A DNA stretch of 64,000 nt from Lachnospiraceae bacterium (GTDB taxonomy: Bacteria; Bacillota; Clostridia; Lachnospirales; Lachnospiraceae). Below the pieces are notes generated by a model. The model saw nothing but the letters and a program-made list of their open reading frames with translations. It did not search any database and was not told the DNA's origin. Location: the NCBI GenBank assembly GCA_017521605.1, contig JAFXCD010000004.1:1-64000 (forward strand), given 5' to 3'. Numbering within the stretch: position 1 is the stretch's first letter; every line of letters begins with the position of its first letter. Shown piece after piece: positions 15,997 to 23,729 of the stretch. The position numbers and the translations under genes were made by a program.

Positions 15997-17443
15997 CTCT
16001 TAATCCCTTACTGATTATTCGAAATTCGGAGATCTTTTTATAGTCCGGTAAATTGCTGTTTATTTGGGAAATATATACTTTCAGCTTATCTTCAGAAAGT
16101 CCTGTATCCAAAATTGCAATTATTTTGTTATCTTCCATTTTTATAACACAATCACAGATCTCTTTATTTTCTTTTATGATTTTTGATAACTCTATGGCTG
16201 AAACATTTTTCCCATTATCACCTATTAATATTTCTTTTTTCCGACCTGTAATATATAGGAAACCACCTTTAACATATCCCAGATCACCGGTCTTAAAATA
16301 GTCACCAATAAAACAATCGTTTTTTTCCTCATTAACATACTTCTTGATAATATTTTTACCACTGACACAAATCTCACCAATTCCATCTTTATCTGCATCC
16401 ATAATCACAATATCATTGTTGAGGATTCTACCTACCGAATCATATCTGTTATTCTTTTCATAACTGATTGCTATAGGCCCCGAAGTTTCTGTCATTCCAT
16501 ATCCACTATATAAGGGAAGGCCAATATCATCAAAAAATTTGTTTGTATCAGGATTGGCCATACTTCCACCGGATACAGAAAAATAATAATTACTGCCAAA
16601 ATAGTTATGGATTTCTTTAAAAAGCTTTTTCCGAATATCCACCTTGAAAAAAAGCAATACTTTAGACAACCCGATGCTAAATTTTAGCTTTGCTCCACCC
16701 TTTTCATAAGCTTTATCCCTTATTTTATTAAAGATAAGCGGAACTCCCAGAAAAATACTTGGATTTGTCTTTTTCAGTACATCCTCCAATCTGGAATAAT
16801 CCCACTCAAGAATATTTGTAATCCCTGCATAAATACCATGAAAAAGTGAGGTTAATGCATAAATATGATAAAGAGGAATAACAAATAAACAGGAATGCTT
16901 ATTCATTACCTTCCAACTCTCATTTAAATCTTTTATTATGTATAAATACATTTCTTCCGTTAGTGAAATACATTTGGGATTGCCTGTTGTTCCGGATGTA
17001 TGTAAAGTCAGATTACCTGCAAAGGATTGTTCTGTCTCAAATTCATAATTTGCCTTCATTATTTCATGAATCCGGCTAAATTTCAAAATGTCTGTTTCCT
17101 CATACTCTATGCTTATCTCATCATCCACAATAAGCATGTCCGGACGCATTTCATTGAATAATTTATCTAATTCTCCTTTTTTAAATTCTTTATCCACTAC
17201 AAATACAGAACCAATATTACACAATATTGCCAAAAGGGATACTAAATATTCCAATTTATTGTTTCCGATTATAGCAATCGTTTTATTTTTATATTCAGAA
17301 AGATAACCTGATACTGAAATAATATAATCATATAACTCATTATAAGTTATACTCTGATAGGTATCTGTCCCGGCAGTTCTGTAGACAACTGCGGCCCCAT
17401 CTTTTTCTCTATTTTTGTTTATCCATTCCAATACTTTACTCAT
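15983..17443 (-). CDS. AMP-dependent acyl/aryl ligase, atypical C-terminus
   Basis: An ANL-superfamily adenylating enzyme (486 aa). Visible core motifs: A3 TSGTTGNPK (149-157), A5 YGMTE (315-319), A7 KTGDLG (384-389) and A8 GRKKE (400-404). These activate carboxylic acids as acyl-AMP. The protein ends SKGLRDGNR where relatives have the A10 motif PKTxxGK; the catalytic lysine seems replaced by Asn485 or lost by truncation, because the end of the gene overlaps the next start. Loss of A10 Lys usually impairs adenylation but not always thioesterification. It is 22 bp after the flippase gene, so it is probably in the same transcript. Confidence 0.85.
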   Translation of the reverse strand: MSKVLEWINKNREKDGAAVVYRTAGTDTYQSITYNELYDYIISVSGYLSEYKNKTIAIIGNNKLEYLVSLLAILCNIGSVFVVDKEFKKGELDKLFNEMRPDMLIVDDEISIEYEETDILKFSRIHEIMKANYEFETEQSFAGNLTLHTSGTTGNPKCISLTEEMYLYIIKDLNESWKVMNKHSCLFVIPLYHIYALTSLFHGIYAGITNILEWDYSRLEDVLKKTNPSIFLGVPLIFNKIRDKAYEKGGAKLKFSIGLSKVLLFFKVDIRKKLFKEIHNYFGSNYYFSVSGGSMANPDTNKFFDDIGLPLYSGYGMTETSGPIAISYEKNNRYDSVGRILNNDIVIMDADKDGIGEICVSGKNIIKKYVNEEKNDCFIGDYFKTGDLGYVKGGFLYITGRKKEILIGDNGKNVSAIELSKIIKENKEICDCVIKMEDNKIIAILDTGLSEDKLKVYISQINSNLPDYKKISEFRIISKGLRDGNR

Positions 17444-17465
17444 TATCTACCTCAATATATAGTGT

Positions 17466-19106
17466 TTAGTGCATCAATCGCATCTTCTTTGCCAGTCTTA
17501 CTAATAAATACCCCTTAGGCATTCCTCGTAATTCCTCTTCACTTACCCCCTTAAAAAGTACCAAAAGCACAAAATATAACACTACCGCTATCAATATAGC
17601 AGGAATTACGGATATAATATTAGACTCTGTTATCATATAAAGACCTTCATAAACAACCCATGCACAAGCCCCCATAAAGATAGCTGCCAACGTCGGAATC
17701 ATAAAGGTTGTAAACACTTCCTGACGATATCCCAATACTTTTCTCACTGCCATCTGATTCAACACACATATCACACCGGAATATACCGTACTTGCAATTG
17801 CTAATGCATATAAATCCAAATCCGTCCATAGAAGCAATGGCACCAATACCGTTGTTTGCGCCACCAAAGCGATAACTGCATGATTGATAGGTGTATTCAC
17901 CTTTCCTATTCCCTGCAATATAGAATTGCTCAAGGTAGATAGGGCATAAAGCACCACTGAAAGAGCCAATGTCATCAAAATATGAGAAGCATGTTCCAGA
18001 TTCTCATTGGGGAATAATAACCATACTACTGGCTTTGCCAGCACTAAAAGTCCTATTGCTGAAGGAATGGACAAAATCATAATAGTCTTTACTGCACTAA
18101 AAATCTTATCCTTTGCATCTTCATACTTTCTGGCTGTTACTGCCTGTGCAATAGTTGGAATAATAGCTGCTGCCATAGCTGAAGCAAAAGCAATGGGGAT
18201 ATTGGAAATCTTTACAGCCTCTCCGTTAAAGATACCATATCTTTCGCTGACAAGCGTTGATTCTACATTTTTATATCCTATCATAATACTGGTATAAATC
18301 TTAGTATTCAATGCTGTGCTTAAATTATATGCCGCTGTACTCAATATAAATGGTAAAACCACACCTGCAATCAATCCACTAATTTCGCGATAAGAATCCA
18401 ACTTCCCGCTCTTATCCCTATACATACGTTTCTGGAAATAATCTCTGTTCAGCAAATAAATACTGAACATAAATAGAAGCGCTACTAATACACCGGCACC
18501 GGTACCGAGAGCACTACCCATAGCACCATACACGGCCGTATTATCTGCACCACCTTCTGCCACTGCTTTTTGCGCAATTTTCACAAAAGCATAAGCTGCA
18601 ACGATACTGACAATGGCATTTACAATCTGCTCCAATATCTGAGAAACAGAGGTTTGAATCATACTTTTATGAGCCTGAAAATAACCACGCAGCACTCCCA
18701 ATATACCATACAGGGAAATCGTAGGGGCAAACACCCTTAAAACCGGAATAGCCGCGGGATCATCCATAAAAAATCCTGCACCAAAGTACAAAAACAGACT
18801 GGCAATTAACCCAACCGCCAGTACATAGTAAAGAGAGCACATAAAAATTTTATGTGCATTTCTATATTCTTTTAAGGACAGCTTCTGTGCAATCACCTTT
18901 GAAATAGCAGAAGGAATACTATAAGATGAGATTAACAATATAATCGTATAATAACTGTAGGCTGAGGAATAATACCCCAGCCCTACTCCGCCTATAATGA
19001 TTGTCACCGGACTCACATACAAAAGTCCTATGATTCTGCTGATAAATCCCGCACCGGCTAATAATCCGGCCTGCCGGATAAAACCATTTTGTTTTTGGTT
19101 ACTCAT
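17466..19106 (-). CDS. MurJ/SpoVB-like MOP-family flippase
   Basis: A 546-aa polytopic membrane protein of the MOP/MATE fold, SpoVB/MurJ group, which flips lipid-linked precursors across the membrane. The N-terminus (FIRQAGLLAGAGFISRIIGLLY) shows the family's first helix, and about 14 hydrophobic segments follow. In SpoVB-type members the cargo is lipid II or a lipid-linked polysaccharide. Here the gene lies 12 bp after glgA and 22 bp before the ligase/acyltransferase genes, so it could export the product of that cluster, or be a housekeeping flippase that acquired new neighbours. AAGGAAG overlaps the glgA stop. Confidence 0.88.
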   Translation of the reverse strand: MSNQKQNGFIRQAGLLAGAGFISRIIGLLYVSPVTIIIGGVGLGYYSSAYSYYTIILLISSYSIPSAISKVIAQKLSLKEYRNAHKIFMCSLYYVLAVGLIASLFLYFGAGFFMDDPAAIPVLRVFAPTISLYGILGVLRGYFQAHKSMIQTSVSQILEQIVNAIVSIVAAYAFVKIAQKAVAEGGADNTAVYGAMGSALGTGAGVLVALLFMFSIYLLNRDYFQKRMYRDKSGKLDSYREISGLIAGVVLPFILSTAAYNLSTALNTKIYTSIMIGYKNVESTLVSERYGIFNGEAVKISNIPIAFASAMAAAIIPTIAQAVTARKYEDAKDKIFSAVKTIMILSIPSAIGLLVLAKPVVWLLFPNENLEHASHILMTLALSVVLYALSTLSNSILQGIGKVNTPINHAVIALVAQTTVLVPLLLWTDLDLYALAIASTVYSGVICVLNQMAVRKVLGYRQEVFTTFMIPTLAAIFMGACAWVVYEGLYMITESNIISVIPAILIAVVLYFVLLVLFKGVSEEELRGMPKGYLLVRLAKKMRLMH

Positions 19107-19118
19107 ATCAAAACTTCC

Positions 19119-20564
19119 TTATCCAATGAGCCAGTCATACATTTCCTGATATTTTCTCGCTGAAACATTCCAAGAAAAATCAGCGGCCATTGCACGATCT
19201 ATAATCTTATTCCATTCACGCTTTTTATCATAATAAATTTGTTCGGCATAACGAATAGTCGCCAGCATCTCATGTGCGTTATAGTTGGTGAAGCTAAATC
19301 CGGTACCGGTACTCTCATATTGATTATACGGCTCTACCGTATCCTTCAGTCCACCGGTTTCACGTACAATCGGAACCGTACCATAACGAAGCGCCATAAG
19401 CTGACTTAGACCACAGGGTTCAAATAAGGATGGCATCAGGAAAGCATCACAGGAAGCATAAATCTTATGAGAAAGCTCCTCTGAATAATAAATATTAGCA
19501 GATACCTTGTCACTATATTTCCAGTCAAAATGACGGAACATATTCTCATACTGTTCCTCACCGGTACCTAATACTACCAGTTGAATATCATCCTGGCATA
19601 ACTCATCCATCATATGTGCAATCAGGTCAAAACCTTTCTGGTCAGTAAGACGGGAAACAATACCAATCATCATCTTCTTATCATCTACAGTTAATCCCAA
19701 CTGTTCCTGAAGAGCTCTCTTATTTTTCACCTTTTCCTTACGGAAATTCACAGCATTATACTGTTTTACTATATAAGGGTCTGTTTCCGGATTAAAATCT
19801 TCATAATCGATACCATTTACAATACCTCTTAAATCTCCAGAGCGGGCACGAAGCAATCCGTCCAGACCTTCTCCATAGAAGCCTGTCTTAATCTCCTCAG
19901 CATAGGTATCACTAACAGTAGTCACTGCATCAGCAAAAACAATACCACCCTTTAACAGATTGGCATCATCATATGCCTCCAACTTATCCGGAGTAAAATA
20001 GTATTCCGGCAATCCTGTAATGCTCTGCACTGTCTTAGGATCCCACTTACCCTGGAACTTCAAGTTATGAATTGTAATAACGGACTTGATACCACGGAAG
20101 AAATCACTTCCTTGGAAACGTTCCTTCAAATATACAGGCACCAATCCGGTCTGCCAGTCATGGCAATGAATTAAATCCGGTCTGAAATCAATCAATGGCA
20201 ATGCGGAAAGTAAAGCCTTGGAGAAGAATGCATACTTTTCAATCTCAAATAAAGCATTATCACCATAGGGCTTAAAACCATTAAAGTAAAACTCATTATC
20301 AATAAAATAATACTGAATACCGTCTACATTGGCTCCAAGCACACCAACATAAACATCCTTCCAGTTATAATCCATATAAAAATGTGTAATGTATTCCATC
20401 TTATCCTTTACTTCCTGTTTCATACAGGCATATTTAGGCATAATCACTCTCACATCAAAATACTGCTTATCAATACATTTCGGTAAAGAACCAACAACAT
20501 CAGCAAGTCCACCGGTTTTAATAAAAGGAACACCTTCGGATGCTGCAAAAAGTATCTTCTTCAT
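19119..20564 (-). CDS. glgA: Glycogen synthase (ADP-glucose)
   Basis: GlgA (GT5) elongates alpha-1,4-glucan from ADP-glucose. The 481-aa protein has the ADP-glucose-binding KTGGLADV near residue 15, HCHDWQTG and ITIHNLKFQG in the N-lobe, and FEPCGLSQLMALRYG with ETGGLKDTV in the C-lobe. Start ATG 20562-20564 follows GGAGG by seven bases; 13 codons of open frame upstream lack support. No glgC, glgB or glgP adjoins it. It is the first gene of a possible eight-gene transcript that ends at the terminator near 10456. Confidence 0.95.
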   Translation of the reverse strand: MKKILFAASEGVPFIKTGGLADVVGSLPKCIDKQYFDVRVIMPKYACMKQEVKDKMEYITHFYMDYNWKDVYVGVLGANVDGIQYYFIDNEFYFNGFKPYGDNALFEIEKYAFFSKALLSALPLIDFRPDLIHCHDWQTGLVPVYLKERFQGSDFFRGIKSVITIHNLKFQGKWDPKTVQSITGLPEYYFTPDKLEAYDDANLLKGGIVFADAVTTVSDTYAEEIKTGFYGEGLDGLLRARSGDLRGIVNGIDYEDFNPETDPYIVKQYNAVNFRKEKVKNKRALQEQLGLTVDDKKMMIGIVSRLTDQKGFDLIAHMMDELCQDDIQLVVLGTGEEQYENMFRHFDWKYSDKVSANIYYSEELSHKIYASCDAFLMPSLFEPCGLSQLMALRYGTVPIVRETGGLKDTVEPYNQYESTGTGFSFTNYNAHEMLATIRYAEQIYYDKKREWNKIIDRAMAADFSWNVSARKYQEMYDWLIG

Positions 20565-20603
20565 TTCTATTCCTCCATAAATTGAAAAACTATAGTTATT
20601 CAA

Positions 20604-20609
20604 ATTATA
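20604..20609 (-). promoter_or_regulatory. -10 element for the glgA-to-NlpC transcript
   Basis: TATAAT on the minus strand, about 40 bp upstream of the glgA start. The region 17-18 bp further upstream is a poor -35 (TTTCCT), so the promoter is weak or activator dependent. It lies just after the terminator of the Spo0A-like gene. Confidence 0.4.
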
Positions 20610-20670
20610 CTACAATCTTCCATTTAAGGAAAGAGTTTTTATACAATTTCGCAGAACATCTTTAATAGCT

Positions 20671-20705
20671 AAAAAAAACACAACGGTCTCTATCGAAACC
20701 GTTGT
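20671..20705 (-). terminator. Terminator after the Spo0A-like gene
   Basis: An 8-bp stem (ACAACGGT / ACCGTTGT) extended by a few further pairs is followed on the minus strand by a run of eight T (20671-20678). It begins 8 bases after the stop codon. Confidence 0.85.
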
Positions 20706-20712
20706 TACACAA

Positions 20713-21228
20713 TTAAGCACTCCTATATTTTAATCGTATTTTATCCGCTATCAATGCGATAAACTCGGAATTGGTAGGTTTTCCCTTGCCTGTATTGATA
20801 GTATATCCAAACAATCCATCTAAAGTCTCCATCCGCCCTCTGGACCATGCAACCTCAATAGCATGTCTGATTGCCCGCTCCACTCTGCTGGGTGTGGTTT
20901 GAAACTGCTTGGCAATTGTAGGGTACAAAACCTTGGTAATAGAACTAATCATGGCCGTATCCTTTACTGACATCATTATGGCTTCCCTTAAGTACTGATA
21001 TCCTTTTATATGTGCCGGGACTCCAATATCATGAATCATCTCTGTAACATCCTGCTCTAAATCATGTGTAATGGGCTGAGGAATCCTTTGAACTTCCTCG
21101 CGCTTTGGTTTTGGGGCGGAAGGAACGGTAATCATAATCTGGAACTCTTTATCCTGATTCATCAAATCACTTAATATTCTGTACACCTCTTTGTTGTCCT
21201 TTGTAGAAACAAGATTCACTTTTTCCAT
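20713..21228 (-). CDS. Spo0A-type DNA-binding protein lacking a receiver domain
   Basis: Spo0A is the sporulation master regulator; normally a phosphorylated receiver domain controls its DNA-binding domain. Here residues ~61-170 match the Spo0A effector domain, including the recognition segment [18 protein letters not shown], which as I recall is the same in Bacillus subtilis, and [19 protein letters not shown] near the C-terminus. The N-terminus is only ~60 residues, with [20 protein letters not shown] and a Pro/Lys linker, and lacks the Asp pocket of a receiver. Total 171 aa against ~265. The start ATG 21226-21228 has GGAGG seven bases upstream, so the short form is not a mis-start. It has its own promoter and terminator. 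It should bind 0A boxes without phosphorelay control. Confidence 0.88.
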   Translation of the reverse strand: MEKVNLVSTKDNKEVYRILSDLMNQDKEFQIMITVPSAPKPKREEVQRIPQPITHDLEQDVTEMIHDIGVPAHIKGYQYLREAIMMSVKDTAMISSITKVLYPTIAKQFQTTPSRVERAIRHAIEVAWSRGRMETLDGLFGYTINTGKGKPTNSEFIALIADKIRLKYRSA

Positions 21229-21280
21229 GGTTTTTCCTCCAATTATACCTTTTATTTTCTTGTTTACTCTACAGATAGTC

Positions 21281-21309
21281 ATTATAAAATGCTTTTTTCG
21301 TGAATACAA
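21281..21309 (-). promoter_or_regulatory. Promoter of the Spo0A-like gene
   Basis: Minus strand TTGTAT (21304-21309), 17 bp, TATAAT (21281-21286), about 53 bp before the start codon. No sigma-H-like element was noticed. Confidence 0.55.
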
Positions 21310-21403
21310 GTTAAACGCATCGCAATGTTTTATAATTCCCTACAAATATTGTCCTATTCTCTTAACAAACATACTCCCTTCTACAATTCCCACCAAAAAC
21401 TGA

Positions 21404-21455
21404 TTGCCATATATCCCCTAAATAAGCTATACTATTATTAGCTTTTTCGTCGACA
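21404..21455 (+). promoter_or_regulatory. Promoter of DUF4317 gene with a 0A-box-like site
   Basis: TTGCCA (21404-21409), 18-bp spacer, TATACT (21428-21433). At 21449-21455, near +10, GTCGACA differs by one base from the 0A box TTCGACA. The gene is divergent from the Spo0A-like gene, so repression by its product is conceivable. One mismatch in a 7-mer is weak evidence. Confidence 0.4.
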
Positions 21456-21482
21456 AAGATACGAAAATGTATGGAGGTCCCA

Positions 21483-22631
21483 ATGATAAAACAGGAAATA
21501 GCAGAAATCAAGAAATTATTTACACAAAACAATTGCTCTATTACTCGTATTTGCGGTTGTTATGTAGATGGTGAAAAAAACAAAAAAACTGACTTTAAGC
21601 AGGCTTTTCTGGCATTGCCGGAAGAAGAAATGTTTAAATACTTCGAAATTTTGAGAAAAACTTTGTCCGGAAGTATTGGTAAAAATTTATTAAACTTAGA
21701 ATTCCCTTTAAAAGCAGAGGAATCCGGCGGAACCCAGGAATTTCTTTTAAAATTACGTGATAGTAAGTTAAAAGATGATGCACTGTTAAATGATTTTTAT
21801 GATCGAATTATCAATGCTTATGACTATGTAGGCAATTATCTCATTTTAGTGATTCACGATGTATATGATGTGCCCGGTCGTGCTTCCGATGGTCTGGATA
21901 TGGACGATGCTTCTGATGAAGTTTATGAGTATATTCTGGTAAGTATCTGTCCCGTAAATCTATCCAAGCCGGGTCTTAGCTATAATGCAGAGGAAAATCT
22001 ATTCCAAAATCGTATCCGTGACTGGGTGGTGGCTCCTCCGGAAACAGGCTTTTTATTCCCGGCATTTAATGACCGTAGCTCCGATATTCATGGTATCCTT
22101 TATTATTCTAAGAATTCCGAGGAACTAAAGGAAGATTTTGTGAATTTAATTCTGGACTGTCCTCTCCCCTTATCAGCCGGCGGGCAGAAAGAATCCTTCC
22201 AGCTTTTGATTGAGGAAACACTGCAGGAAACCTGTAGCATTGAAGCTGTAATTCAGATTCACGAAAAACTGAACGAAATGATTGAAGAACATAAAGAAGA
22301 CCCGGCTCCGCTCATCTTGGATAAGGATGAGGTAAAAACCGTTTTTGCAAGCAGTGGTGTCTCCAACGAGAAAATGGAACTCTTTGACCGTTGCTATGAT
22401 GCTACTGCCGGCGAAAAAACCGAGCTTGTAGTAAATAATGTAGTAAATACACGCAATTTTGAAGTAAAAACTCCTAATGTGGTAATCAAGGTTAATCCGG
22501 AGCGTATGGACCTGGTAGAAACTAAAACTATTGATGGCAGAGAATGCCTGGTTATTGATTTGGGTTCAGATGTAGTGGTAAACGGTATTACTGTACGTCG
22601 TTCCTTCCACGAAGACAGTTATGATGAATAG
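21483..22631 (+). CDS. DUF4317 family protein
   Basis: A 382-aa soluble protein of the DUF4317 family, function unknown, found in Clostridia. It has no signal peptide or membrane segment. Recognisable parts are CGCYVDGEKNKKTDFKQAFL near the N-terminus and VGNYLILVIHDVYDVPG in the centre; the C-terminus (about 310-382) with VNPERMDLVETKTIDGRECL may be a separate small beta domain. Start ATG 21483 follows GGAGG by five bases; an ATG at 21471 overlaps that site. It is monocistronic, flanked by its own promoter and terminator, and divergent from the Spo0A-like regulator. Confidence 0.75.
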   Translation: MIKQEIAEIKKLFTQNNCSITRICGCYVDGEKNKKTDFKQAFLALPEEEMFKYFEILRKTLSGSIGKNLLNLEFPLKAEESGGTQEFLLKLRDSKLKDDALLNDFYDRIINAYDYVGNYLILVIHDVYDVPGRASDGLDMDDASDEVYEYILVSICPVNLSKPGLSYNAEENLFQNRIRDWVVAPPETGFLFPAFNDRSSDIHGILYYSKNSEELKEDFVNLILDCPLPLSAGGQKESFQLLIEETLQETCSIEAVIQIHEKLNEMIEEHKEDPAPLILDKDEVKTVFASSGVSNEKMELFDRCYDATAGEKTELVVNNVVNTRNFEVKTPNVVIKVNPERMDLVETKTIDGRECLVIDLGSDVVVNGITVRRSFHEDSYDE

Positions 22632-22649
22632 AATGAATCTTATATAAAC

Positions 22650-22685
22650 AAAAAGCCCCATACACAATGGTGTTTTGGGGCTTTT
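22650..22685 (+). terminator. Terminator of the DUF4317 gene
   Basis: AAAAAGCCCCA pairs with TGGGGCTTTT around a short loop, followed by T residues on the plus strand; the arms have an A tract on the left and so may act in both directions for the convergent DUF4428 gene. Confidence 0.8.
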
Positions 22686-22727
22686 GTATGTAACAAATAA
22701 TTATTTCAAAGCCGGATGGTCAGCTTC

Positions 22728-23534
22728 TTACTTTATATAAAATCCACAATTCTTACAATATTTTCCATCATCATTCTTTTCACCACAATTAGGACAATAG
22801 ATTGGTTGAGCAGAAGCATTCATATTTCCCATACCGGAAGATGCTTTTCCTCGATTTACCATATACTCTATATCATCATACATTCTTTTGTATTTCCTCC
22901 ATTCCCTGTCATAAGCAGGATCTGAAAGTATATTATTCAGCACTGCAGCCATCATACCAACACCGACTCTCTGGGGTGTCCGTTCTGTTTCCACTCTGAC
23001 AGTATGCTTATTCAGTTTAAATCGTATCTCATCAAAGTAAGGATTATTCATAATACCCAGAACCACATAAAAATTATATCTATATTCATAACGAGGTGGG
23101 TTATAGCTTACTCTCTCCTTTTGTTGATTGGTATATTTTAATTCAGAATGTGTTTCGTCCAAATCCAACATACAGGAGGATATGTCAGCAAAAGATATAA
23201 TATCCGCATTTTCACTTCTATAATCCTTGGTTTTTGCTACTACAAATCGATATGGCATACCCATTCTGTCTTCCACATACATTACATCATCTTCACCATA
23301 ACTCTTACCAGGGTTAAAATTAGCTAACTCCTTATAATTATCCAGACGATAAACTAATTGCTCATTTATTTGCGCTACTGTGGCATGACGACGTTCCTCA
23401 AACCAGGGAGACAGCTTTTTGGCACATTCCTTACACATATTACCATCCTCTAACTTACGATTTCCTAACAAACCGATTTCTCCCTGACAGATAGAACATT
23501 CCTTCTTTTCAAACATTCTCTTAAAAAAATCCAT
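22728..23534 (-). CDS. DUF4428 domain protein with C-terminal zinc ribbon
   Basis: A 268-aa protein of unknown function. Residues ~12-40 form a DUF4428 zinc-binding module (CSICQGEIGLLGNRKL, then MCKEC), the middle (about 60-210) looks like a beta-rich domain, and the C-terminus is a zinc ribbon (CPNCGEKNDDGKYCKNCG). It has no membrane segment. Such proteins may sense or bind ligands, but no role can be assigned. Start ATG 23534 follows GGAGG by ten bases; a GTG at 23552 would overlap it. It is convergent with DUF4317 and not obviously part of an operon. Confidence 0.75.
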   Translation of the reverse strand: MDFFKRMFEKKECSICQGEIGLLGNRKLEDGNMCKECAKKLSPWFEERRHATVAQINEQLVYRLDNYKELANFNPGKSYGEDDVMYVEDRMGMPYRFVVAKTKDYRSENADIISFADISSCMLDLDETHSELKYTNQQKERVSYNPPRYEYRYNFYVVLGIMNNPYFDEIRFKLNKHTVRVETERTPQRVGVGMMAAVLNNILSDPAYDREWRKYKRMYDDIEYMVNRGKASSGMGNMNASAQPIYCPNCGEKNDDGKYCKNCGFYIK

Positions 23535-23682
23535 TACAAGCTTACCTCCCACACTCTTTTGTAGTCACAGCCGACATACCTTATATATTTTTGCTTATAC
23601 TATCACTCTAGCAAATCAGAGCACAAATGTAAATAAAAAAGAGAATACTGCTTTTTACTTATATCATTTCTTATAACACAAA

Positions 23683-23718
23683 AATACCACTATGAAAATC
23701 ATTTCCATAGTGGTATCT
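23683..23718 (-). terminator. Terminator after pnp
   Basis: An 11-bp stem (ATACCACTATG / CATAGTGGTAT) with a 10-14 base loop, followed by TTTTTG on the minus strand, lies 11 bases after the pnp stop. Confidence 0.88.
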
Positions 23719-23729
23719 AAAATCATTAT

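Noticed and set aside
10521-17443. NRPS/PKS natural-product cluster
   Set aside because: There is one stand-alone ANL ligase but no carrier protein, condensation or ketosynthase domain.
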